Assembly: GCA_002633005.1 (NCBI GenBank)
Contig: NMRA01000059.1
Coordinates: 771,150-835,149 of the forward strand
Length of the DNA: 64,000 nucleotides
Source of the DNA: Phoronis australis
Lineage: Eukaryota; Phoronida; Phoronidae
Reading direction: 5' to 3'
The position numbers were made by a program, and so were the translations under genes. Position 1 is the stretch's first letter. Every line of letters begins with the position of its first letter. Shown one piece after another: positions 27,601 to 39,600 of this stretch. The notes below the pieces were generated by a model. That model ran no database searches. It saw only the letters and a program-made list of their open reading frames with translations, and had not been told where the DNA came from.

Positions 27601-30600
27601 ATCGGTCTCAAATTCGTCTTTACTCAGATTAGAATCGGTTTCTGGTCTTGGAAAAACTGATATTATTTTACTGCAGAAGACCAGTTGCTCATCTTATGCG
27701 CCAAATATGGGCTCAATTCTACCAGACTGTTAGGTCTTTCCGAGTCCACACATGTAGTTGAATCTAAGAACAAAATTGAGACCAATTTAGTGACTTAAAC
27801 CGAAAGACATGTTGTCAGAAGGTGGACTTATTCATAACAACTTTAAGCGAAATTAGCGCACCGGTTTTACGACGATCGAATCATGCTGCAGCCCTTGATG
27901 AAGCGATGGTTGCTCGCCATGACGACTGGAAAAAAACGAAAGAAAATAAAACAATTAAAATCGCATGTAATGATATTCGTCTAGAACTGTAAATCTTCTA
28001 TAGGGAACCAAACCGTAAAAGTTCATCCAGATGCTTTGACCAAACCAATATCTCCTACTCACATTTTGCTGTGCAGAACAACCTTGACAGTTGAGGCGCT
28101 CTTTATTCTAGGAAACTCTGAAAGAAAAAGCAGGCTTAAATGATTTCGCCAGTGACAATTTTGCTGCTTCAGTCAAAAATGCTAAATAGTGAATGATTGC
28201 TTGTCATGCCGAATAGAGTCTCGTTCCATTAATTCTAATCTTTTTCCTCATATTTCCTTAGCAACATTTTTGCATTACACTCATAAAGAGGGTCCTCTCA
28301 TAGTCTGTCTCAGCAAGTTCATTTCCCTCAATAGAAATCTCGCTGGTAATGGAAGTAGCATAACACGTTCTTGCACTGTTCTCGGAAAATATCGGACACT
28401 TGTCAAGTTTATCCAATGTGCTCTCATCGCAGTTGTAGCCCACAGCACAACAGTAAAACTTCACTGGCATTGCAGGCTCGAATACAGATAACTGCTTGAC
28501 TCATTTAGCATTTTGGGTAAATTCGGTGAGATTTAAGGGCACCGTCCTATCACACATGTACTTGATAAGGGACTTGATGTTGGTCAGGCAAGGAGGCTGT
28601 ACACATAGAGTCTCTTGGCATGTCTTGGTGTGTGGCTGTACACATAGAGTCTCTTGGCACGTCTTGCTGTCTGTGTAAATTCTGATGCTTTGCAGTACGA
28701 AAGAACTTACAGAGTATGTGTATCTCCTGTTTTCCTCATAATTAAACAAATGTACCCAGTCCACTCACATATGGCTCGTGGTGTTTAACCTTAGGGTGTG
28801 AAAACGTGGTTTTTCAGAAGAGAAAAAGTAGTGAAAAAACGAAGACCCCAACATGAATTGTTTTAACAATGTAGGTTCACGGCACTGCCCACCATTGGTG
28901 TATCACCTTGCTGTAAAGATCAATCGAACATGAGTCGGAAATTTACTGTTTGTACCTGTGTGATCCATAGAAAATGGTGTTTTAATATCTGTTTAAGAAC
29001 AGTCTGAAGGAGACATGCCCGTTTTACCCTTTTCCCAAAACGAGGCAGATTGTGCAAGAAAAAGCGATGATATCTCACTCCACGAATAAATTGATTTCTA
29101 TTACAAAGCACGCCACCTAGGGCGTGAGCAAGTAGAAAGTGTACAAAGACACCAAATTTGATGGGGTTGTTCAACCCATTCAAAACTGTTTCTATTCAAG
29201 TTGTACCAAGTGACTCGCTAATTCCCTTTATTACTAGAAACCAAGTGCTGTTCCTTAAAATAAACATTGACACATAATTGTGTGACTTAATTTCGTGATT
29301 TACATTTTTATGTCATGAATGGGAATGAAATGCACCTAACATTTAAAAGTGAAGCCATCTTTCTGAAGCACTGAAACGCTGTTTTACCCATTCCGTTTGT
29401 GACTACCATTTTTTCAAAACGATGTTCATAAAACGTATTTTCGAATGAGCACATTTGCATTTCGGTGATGTTTAATGGTTCATTTGCTGAAGTCCATGAG
29501 AGACCGCGCAACGTCGCTAACTCAAGAAAGGAAATTCCAGTGTTTTATTCAATTTTTCTGTATTTTGTTTCCTCAACTACATGTCTCAAAACTTTCATAC
29601 TTTTATTTGTTGAGGACGTTTGAAAGACTGTGGTTTTGAGCAAAGCTGATATAAGACCCGCAATCAGAAAAAGTTCTTTTTTCATTTCTACCATTTACCG
29701 TCAAAAGAATTGATCTTAAAAGTTCTCGACTTATTCATATCAAAGTAGTTAACGGATTGAGAAAAACTGGCAATTCGCTATTGCAAGAGACCAGTTATGG
29801 CAAGTTCGCTCGGACTCGGTTGGTCATTTCATGCGCCGTAAAAAGGTCTCCCATCAATATCGAACTACATTTATGCCCAGAAATTACGAATGAATAAGTG
29901 TGATAACGATACCTGTAGTAAATCAAACGTTAGTCTTTTGAAGGCGATGTTGTAACATCTTTAAGTGATAGTGAAATTCATGATTGTGTCAAAGCACAAA
30001 CATCTTGCTACACACTTGTTCAAATGGTTACACTCACAAGCATAACTTAGATTTGAATGTCAAATTAAGTCAAAGAAGGCACGTTAGACCAGGGTTGGGA
30101 TGCAAAGTCAGTATACTTACCCCTATCACTTGTTCCTTCAAACGAATATTCTCCCGGCTGAGGCTTCCTGTGAACGGAAAACACAGACAACATTTAGTGA
30201 CGTGGAAAAAAGNTCTATTCAAGTTGTACCAAGTGACTCGCTAATTCCCTTCAATACTAGAAACCAAGTGCTGTTCCTTAAAAGAAACGTTGACACATAA
30301 TTGTGTGACTTAATTTCGTGATTTTCATGTTTATGTCATGAATGGGAATGAAATGCACCTAACATTTAAAAGTGAAGCCATCTTTCTGAAGCACTGAAAC
30401 GCAGTTTTACCCATTCCGTTTGTGACTACCATTTTTTCAAAACGATGTTCATAAAACGTATTTTCGAATGAGCACATTTGCATTTCGGTGATGTTTAATG
30501 GTTCATTTGTTCAAATTCGGTGATGTTCAATGGTTCATTTGTTCAAAAATTATGAGCTTTAAGAAAAGCTACACTTACGTTTGGAGTAGATGTAGCAAAC

Positions 30601-33600
30601 ATTTGTTTGAGACAAAATACAGACAAATTGAGACAAAATACAGACAAATTGAGACAAAATACAGACAAATTGAGACAAAATACAGACAAATTGAGACAAA
30701 ATACAGACAAATTGAGACAAAATACAGACAAATCGAGTCAGGTACTGGAATTTGCTTTCTTGAGTTAGCGACGTTGCGTCGTCTGTCTCTGAGTTTTCTG
30801 AATAAACAAGGTGGATTAAGGCTCCGTCTGTCGCACTTATGGGATTAAAAGAGTCCTGACCTCGACTGCCGCACAGTCTGGTAAAAACTCCACCTATTGG
30901 CCAGAACGATTATAACATCACTAGCCGACAAAAGCTGAAGTCCATGAGAGACCGCGCAACGTCGCTAACTCAAGAAAGGAAATTCCAGTGTTTTACTCAA
31001 TTTTTCTGTATTTGTTTCCTCAACTAGATGTCTCAAAACTTTCATACTTTTATTTGTTGAGTACGTTTGAAAGACTGTGGTTTTGAGCAAAGCTGATATA
31101 AGACCCGCAATCAGAAAAAGTTCTTTTTTTCATTTCTACCATTTACCGTCAAAAGAATTGATCTTAAAAGTTCTCGACTTATTCATATCAAAGTAGTTAA
31201 CGGATTGAGAAAAACTGGCAATTCGCTATTGCACGAGACCAGTTATGGCAAGTTCCCTCGGACTCGGTTGGTCATTTCATGCGCCGTAAAAAGGTCTCCC
31301 ATCAATATCGAACTACATTTATGCCCAGAAATTACGAATGAATAAGTGTGATAACGATAACTGTAGTAAATCAAACGTTAGTCTTTGAAGGCGAAGTTGT
31401 AACATCTTTAAGTGATAGTGAAATTCATGATTGTGTCAAAGCACAAACATCTTGCTACACACTTGTTCAAATGGTTACACTCACAAGCATAACTTAGATT
31501 TGAATGTCAAATTAAGTCAAAGAAGGCACGTTAGACCAGGGTTGGGATGCAAAGTCAGTATACTTACCCCTATCACTTGTTCCTTCAAACGAATATTCTC
31601 CCGGCTGAGGCCTCCTGTAAACGGAAAACACAGACAACATTTAGTGACGTGGAAAAAAGTAAGAAAGAACAACAAAAGTAGCATCAAAGCCATGATTTCT
31701 GTCAAAAACACTTTTGATTGAGGCCAGTAACAGTTAAAAAATAGTCTCATCTTGCACTTTTGCTCATTTTAGAATTGGTCTATGGGCTCCCGAAGAACTG
31801 ACAGCTCGTTATTGTTTCAGATCAAGCTCAATAGGCGTCAGGTACGACGGGAGTGCTTCAGTTCAGACTCGATCGAGTTGTATTTGTCTAGGTCAATTAT
31901 TGTAAACAATTTCACTTCGACATGGAGGCATAATGCCGTTGTGGAAGCGTACACACGTGAATATTCCTGAGAAACAAAAAGTTGTTTTGAACAGGAGGAC
32001 ATGGCATACGTAGGCGCTTTACGAAAGGCTGCACTCACTCTTTTTATCTTTGACTCAGAGATAAAATCATTGCTCACAATACCTGTGCTCCAATTCGTGC
32101 AGCTGAGATTTGCTCTATCAGTGGCAAACGAATATTTAATCAATCATTAAACACATTAATAATTTCCAAAACTAACTTAACATTATGTGTCCAGGATCAA
32201 AGCTTCGAACTCATACTCGATTCAGACAAAATCAGACAGACTTGGACTGGAAATTTCACCCATCACGTCCGCATGATTCCAGCGAAAATACGTGTAGTGT
32301 AAGCTTATTCGAAGTATGGCAATCAATTTTCGAGTACAAAGATTAGACCCCGGACCCTGATAGGTAGCGTCACCTGGTGGGTGGCTCAGGAGCTTTCTGC
32401 AGCGTTATCCTATCTTCTGTTGTAACATCTTTTACTTCTTTTTCAGGAGACAAGTTAAGTTGCTATAAAAAATAAAAATGTGTGCAGTTAGCATTTTTCG
32501 AGGATTTCCAGTGACAAGGTAATGCGTCGACTGTAGACCTGAGATACTGGCTGTTACGGGAAAAAAAGTTAAAAGAAAGGTTTTAATTGACTGTCCAAGT
32601 TAATGAACATACATGTTTTGCATAACAATAGATGGTCAATCTTCATTTTTACGACAATTAAGTATGACGTTTACACAACTGATGCAATAAAATTCATCGC
32701 TGTTCGTGTTTATAAAGTTTATACGTAGTCAAAAACCGCCAGTTTCGAGTCCGATTTAATGCAACCCACAGAGTGAATAGACAGAGCCTGTTCCGCAATA
32801 CGTGAGACGTACTCACTAATGAAGTTTACTGAGATAACTGGTTATATGTGAATGCATGGCGATACTTCGTCATCGCAAGATACAAACTTGAGGAACACCT
32901 CCCACGCTGGACTATGTACAAAAAGTTTATCCACGGCCTTGTCCCCAAGCATCAAGATGTCGCTGATAACGTTTTTACGGAAATCGCCAGAATATCACGA
33001 GTAATATAGGTTATGTCAACTTTGACATTTTCTGCAGTATAACACAGAAATGAAAACTAACGGTCTATTGAAGCGATATAGGTCTAAATTATTGCAAAGA
33101 TGATGTATTTGGATTCGAAAACAATTTAATTTTTATGATACTGTTAAAAAAAAAGAAAATGAAAATAAGAGCACGAAAAACCTTTATTTCAAACAGTAAC
33201 TAAAACAATGCCTTCTACGTCATGAATGGCAGCAACAACGCCTGTGAAAACAATTGAAATTTGCCATGCCTGAATGAAGCGGCCAGTCACTGCGCAGAAG
33301 TTATTTTCCATAACCAAGCCTTAAATGGATAAACCGATCAGCGCCATCTTTAAGCCTGGGAACGAGACTGGTTTATCTTGAGTTTCACGAGGTCACACAA
33401 GACCACGCAAAATCACGCGACTGAAAGGCGAGTGCCTCCGCGAGCACGCTCGAGCACATACTAGGGTACACCAGCTAAAAGCGAGCTCTGACGTGATTCG
33501 TGTAGAAACTGGATTGTTTAATGATCGGACAAAATTTACGTTCTAAAAGCAATGATTTCTCGCTGCAAGGGCCTCGCGAGTCTCTCTCATGACCGGGGTA

Positions 33601-36600
33601 GGGTTCAGTAGCTGTCTCGCGGCTATAAAAATCCTCGCTGGTTCCCTGCGTGTTGAGATTACACGCAGGTAACAGGCAGTAGCACGCGCTTTATCACTGG
33701 TTGATATATATTCTCGGCAGTCATTGGTTAGCTTTACAACAAAGTGAGAAAATGGCGGACTATGAACTATTTTTAGCTTTGTCATGAAATTGGCGTAGCA
33801 GCAACTATTTCGTTTCTGTAGTAATATTTAATAGCCGCGTGCTTGAAGCGCATACATGTGCAATAAACCCACATCTAGCCGATTTAACTCGTATGTTATA
33901 CATACTGTTTGAATAAAGGACAGCCACGTAAACAATAGTAGTGACAGTAGAAAGATGCACTCCGAAAAGGTGTAAACACAATTTTCTGGGATTCACATTT
34001 TTAACATGAATATTAAGCACGGATTTGTCTGTACAACAGACCACATATACATTTCCTCCATCGGTAATGCTAATTTGTTTGCGTAAAGCGCTACCTGTTG
34101 GGAATTCGACTAGCCAATCAGAAACGTCGGTGTACAAAAATTTTCCGAGAAAAATTAAATGTTACCTGCGTGCAGGCTACCGGCCACCTTGCGGCCAGCA
34201 GGGAAGCAGCGACATAAAACTCAAGCCAAAAACAGTCACGTGTTTGCATTATAAATACACGGGAAATATCTAGCGTAATACTTCGAAGGGTTGCTTTTTA
34301 GCGAGGTCCTAGCGAAGTCCTGGCGTTACTGGACTACCTTGATCATTGTATTCGTTTAAAGAGTCAAACCTTTTGATGATAACGCTCTGCATCCGTTATG
34401 CTGTTGTGGTACCTTCGCAGGTGAATGGCGTTGTCATGGAGACGCTGGACGAAATATTGGTGCTCGCGGGTCCCGCTGTGATCGGTGTCGTTATATTTAT
34501 AAGTCCAGATGTTTTTTGTCTCGTCCTGAATAAGAATCCCATTATAGACAGCTTCACTGTTTGCATTCGCAATGTGCTACGAGAAAGATTTGTGGTTTTT
34601 GCGTTTCAATTGGCATTTTTCTGGCATGGCCAAGAAGGTTTATGTTACAACTGTACAAATTAGGAACTCGAAGAACCGTCTATTTCAATTTAAACTGGAA
34701 TTGGTTGATCACTTATAAAAGGTAGATATAAATACACATGGTGGCATTAACATTAAATTTGATGGTTAGCCAACCTACACTCATCCTTTCGAGACATGTC
34801 TTTTTAAAGACAGATAAATTGGTACACTGCATGCACAATGGATTGTGGTACATCGTTCTTCACAGAAGACGCAACAAACATTTCAAGTCAGTTGTTAGCA
34901 AGAGGAGTGAATTTCCCGCAGATTTCTCTTCCGGGATGCGTACGCAAGTTGAAAGAAAACCCAAGAATATTAAAGCACATAAGACAGTTACATGGTGATG
35001 ACGACGTAGACAGGATATAGAATTTATATAGATACCCGTATTCTAAAAGTGGCGAATTTGGCGGTAATGAGATAAAATGTCATTTTTAGGATTACCTGTA
35101 CGTGTACGGAGAATATGCTGGTTACAGCTTTTTTCAAACTGATGACTTCATCCTCGTCTTCCTTGTGATAATGGACAAATTTTATCTCTCCACTGTCATC
35201 GTGGTGAAACAAGAACCTGTCAAACAACAAATTGATAGACACGTGTAGTTGTCCCTAATGAAATCGGTAGGTCAGCTTGCTTTCAAATGAATATACTCCA
35301 GAAAATGTCTTTCGTGATGGACGGGGAGCTTATAGTCCCCTTAAAAGGATACTGGACTGTGCATGTCACCCGGACCTGTTGCACAATTAATACATGTATT
35401 TGCCCTCAAACATAGAATGCCCTATTCAGTCCAAAGACTTCCTCAAAATTGTTATTGCGTTTCGAAGAGGTCGGTTTTTCACCCCAGTTGTCGATTAATT
35501 CGCCTACACCTTTAGTCACATTTGCTGACTTAACAGACTTCGTCAGGAGATTTCGACTTGTGCAAACGTTTGAAAAAAGACGAGAGTAATAGAATAATGT
35601 CATGTGGAATGATATTTATTATGTCCTTCGACAATTTAACTTTTAGCACAAAATACTGCAATCTAACCATAATTTATACAGAAGAACGTCGCAAGCGGAG
35701 GAGATTAAAGTAAAATGTAGACATTTCTCCACTATGAGACTGTACGCAAACTGTTCCATAGTCAAATTAGATGCGATTTCAGGGGTTTGAAAAAACTGCC
35801 AGTTCATTACTGTTTATGAGCCGGCTCTACAAGTTGTCTCGTCACAGCGTATCGCTTCGTGCGCCGGGCATGGTCTCAAGGAATACCGAACTGACAGGTC
35901 TTCGCAAATCCAAAAATAACTGCTTTATCGGCAATTGGTAAAAGTCAAATGTTCACGTCTTGAACGACTCAAAAGGGCCGCATAAACTCGTGTGTTGATA
36001 CGTTTACCGTAGTCTAAGCAGTTCATTACAGACACTACACAACCTCAAAAGAATGCACGACAGGACAGCTGTCGTGCTGGTCCAATATGCCTGTCTTCTT
36101 GGTATACTTTTCAAAATCATATTTATTACTCTTTCATTTTTGTGAATATGTTAGAGAATTCAAACCGTACTACAATTTGCTCCGTTCCTAACCAACCACT
36201 GTAATTCTTATTTCAACAATATACGGTATAGTCAATTCCCATAATTTGTTTATTCGCAAGTACGCTTAAAACGCCAGTTAATTTAAGTTATAACATGTTA
36301 AGAGGTCACTCTCTTTATAACCACATACACTGTATAAGTTGTTTTTCGAATAAAGCTCCATGAAAACAAGATACGCTTCTCCGAATCCATTATATACCAT
36401 CTGTTCTCGCATGGCTGATCAATTGCTCAAAAACTGTAACCGAGAATGTTATGTGTTAAACTTACGGGCGAGACAGCACCCAATTCAGAGGGTTGTAGGA
36501 TGCTGAAACAAATGGAAAGAACGATTAGAAAAAGCAAATTTTAGCTTGAAGCAGTATTTTGCAAGACACAGATCTAATGAAACGCCTGGAGACTGTCGAT

Positions 36601-39600
36601 ATCTCTTACTCAACAGGACACAAGCGAACACCTGTTGTTGAGCGAAAAACTTGTCAATGCTCAATCACTGGTGAACCAAAGGAAGGGAATTTGATTTTTT
36701 CATTGTCATGGCTTGACAACATAAAGTTATCTCATTTGCTTTTGGAAGGACACAATCGGTTTTACGGCCGAAAAAACGCGTTTTGGGATCATTGTTAGGT
36801 AGGGTTGACTTTTTGAAGTTGGTCACAACGATAAAACAGCAAAACATGCTTTGTTTTTGTGGTTTTGCTAAAATCACCGATTTTTTACAAGAGCTTCGAG
36901 ACATTTGGTTGCTGAGGTGATGGGTTCGAATCCGTTTTAGGGCTTATCTCAAGCACACAAAGTTTTCACCGGCTATGTCACTTTGAAAAAATGCCAAATT
37001 ATGTCTAAGCTGTGAACGTTGATAAATTTATTTCAAGCGTGAAGCATTGCGATGAAAAGGGACGTGATCATTAGCGTCACGGATCGCTAATTTCATTGGC
37101 TGTTCAAGTAAAACGAGAAACAACCTAGATACATTAATTTTTTCATCTCACGACACCTTCAGCTGTAAATTGGGCGAACGCTGCAAGCAATCGACAACAG
37201 GTCAAATACTGTAGGAAGGCAATCAGTTTTGTGTGTGGCATACAATTGGCATAATTTAAAGTACTGGGGCTTGTACCAAGAAACCAACTTCACTTCATTT
37301 TTGACTTAAGTCAAAGATTTGTCTCAAGTTTCAAACTTTAAACTCCCACACCCGGTACGTTAGTCACAATTGGGACAAAAACTTAAGATAAAAACTTAAG
37401 TCAAACTTAAGATCTCTTTTTTGAAACGGACTTGAGACAAATTTAAATTTTATCTTAAAATTGACTGAAACTTAAAATTTGTCTTAGCTAAGTCACTTTT
37501 CTTGTAACGTAGGCTTGGTCTATGTTAGCTTTCTGATGCTTTTTAAATCGAAATAAACATTTGCCTTTCTTCAATGTTAGGGTTTGAACAATACAGTACA
37601 CTGGGATAATACTCGGCGCTCAACAAACCTTGCTTTGTTGCTTTACCAAAAAGAATTCAATCTGTCAAGCTTGCGTATGCTTTGACTTCCCCTTATAACT
37701 TGTAATCAAGAGGTAGGCTGCGTTCCATAGACGCAAGCATTTCATGAATATTGCTAGTGTGACCAAGGAGTGTATTGTACTGCACTCCTTGGTGTTATCA
37801 CGAGCTTTGCCTTGCTTGCGATATCTCGCATATTCTGACGTGATCTTGTATTTTCGGGAGGTCCGTGCGTCTACAGAGCGCAGGTTCTTCACATGACAAT
37901 TCTTATTATAACATTTTATCTTCTGAAATTATTTCAGAAGATAGAGAGCCCCGCTGTGCGGCCGCCTTCCGGTGAAGCATCAATATTACTATAAGTGGTC
38001 CCACTTTTGAGGCCCGAAATTCAATTTCTTGCCTATGTCATCTTAATAAGAATAAGTCATTTTAAATAATAAATTGTTAATAACTAATGTTGGTTTTGGT
38101 ACTGTTTGAAAATGCAATAATGTCGTCTACCTTCCACTGCATTTTGTTATTGCTGTTTATGAATTCATAAAGTCACGCGAAAAGCACGACACCTGCCACG
38201 GTATGCAAAACCTCAAATAATTCACATATTACGAGTCTCTAACTAAAGGCTTTTTCACACCAGACCGTTCACGGCAGGTCCAAGCCCAACCTGGAACTCT
38301 TCAAGAAGCCGCGGACGAAAACGGACGCATATATTTTAATGCGACATTGTTAATGGGATCATTTTTTCCCTATGCAGTTCCTGCTCAATTTTAGCCTATT
38401 GTGTCCAAATTCTGAAGTGCGTAGTGTGTACTACTTCAGTGTAAGGGCACGTGCACTCTCAGTGTACTACTTCAGTGTAAGGGCACGTGCACACTCAGTG
38501 TACTACTTCAGTGTAAGGGCACGTGCACTCTCAGTGTACTACTTCAGTGTAAGGGCACGTGCACTCTCACACCACTGCGATTTCGTAAACGGGTTAAAAC
38601 TGAGCGGAAACGCACTCGGAGTAATTTGTACGTTCTGTATCAGAACTCCGTTGACAACGCCACATTTTGTGGAGGCATCATTTTGACAAAATTTGGAATT
38701 TCTGAGCGCCACAATCCCGATTTATGATGGTGCTAAGACGGGTTTGGACGTCGTGGTATGACAGGTCATACTCGGATCAAATGAGGGTTACAAGGTCCGG
38801 ACTTTACCCAGGTCGGTCACATTCACCTTGCACTAACAGAAACATCTAGAGCATTCACTGTGTTTTTCCTTTCTCGAGCCCCCCTGCACAGAGTCACGGA
38901 TCCCCAGTTTCGTATCTAAACTATCGTTTCCGCTCTCACCTAAGCCTTGCTCCGTTCTCTGGAAGACACTTTCAACAAACAACTGGTTCAAGCTTCCATC
39001 GTCTGTCTTGTTCAAGCGCCTTATTCTAATCTGTAACGGTAACATATAACGGTTTTCGTAATTTCAGTTCTGTCATCATTCCTCACTTTTGTACAATACA
39101 ACTAGACCATATTGTTTCCGAAATCGTCCGTTCTCAAAACATACAATATGTACATTTTGGGTGACCTCTTAGAGGTTATTACCATTACTGTCCTCTTCAA
39201 AACATGGTTCTCACCGACATTCATAAACTGTTTAAAACCGTACGCCGGTTGTTACAGGCTACTTTTCCGTTTCGTACGCACTTGAATAAATTACGTAGGC
39301 GAGATCTTACGAAAATCACTTTTTAAAATCGTGGAGCAGTGTAGATATATAACAAAAATAGCGTAAAATAAAATTTCAATGTTCAACTGAGAATCAGTGG
39401 GATTCTTCTTATTTCAAGAATCACAAAGTTTGTGTTACAGAGTTTAGAAGTTAGAAAAAGTACCAGACTCTTTGCAGACAAACACAAGTTTCTAGCTTTG
39501 TAACCAAACGCAGTGATGTTGTGCACTGTCAGCGCAGATATTGAAAGAGATAGAAAGGAAGAGAGACAGGAAGACAAGAAATCTGAGCTTCAAAATAGCG

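Larger units (their letters stand above)
30214..31657. repeat. Duplicated block, copy B, with 424-bp insertion
   Basis: Same start as copy A. It carries an extra 424 bp at about 30510-30933 and the second exon 6. High identity over non-coding sequence fits two haplotypes placed in series by the assembler better than an old duplication. Confidence 0.9.
36503..38939. other. Intron 2 of the LLTP gene
   Basis: Holds a foldback repeat (37263-37505), a strong short hairpin (37728-37822), and a four-unit 36-bp array (38429-38572). A tRNA B-box-like sequence sits at about 36924. No gene recognised. Confidence 0.5.

Noticed and set aside
31838-32143. 101-codon minus-strand frame considered as an extra exon
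   Set aside because: It overlaps a dispersed repeat, and exons 5 and 6 join in phase without it.
35406-35603. Minus-strand open frame considered as an LPD_N exon
   Set aside because: Exons 3 and 4 join in phase without it and its end phases do not fit; the composition lacks the family pattern.
36905-36945. tRNA B-box (GGGTTCGAATCC)
   Set aside because: No A box at the right distance and no acceptor-stem pairing around it; at most a tRNA-derived repeat relic.
30609-38572. 21-bp and 36-bp arrays as CRISPR
   Set aside because: Units are contiguous without unique spacers, and the genome is eukaryotic.
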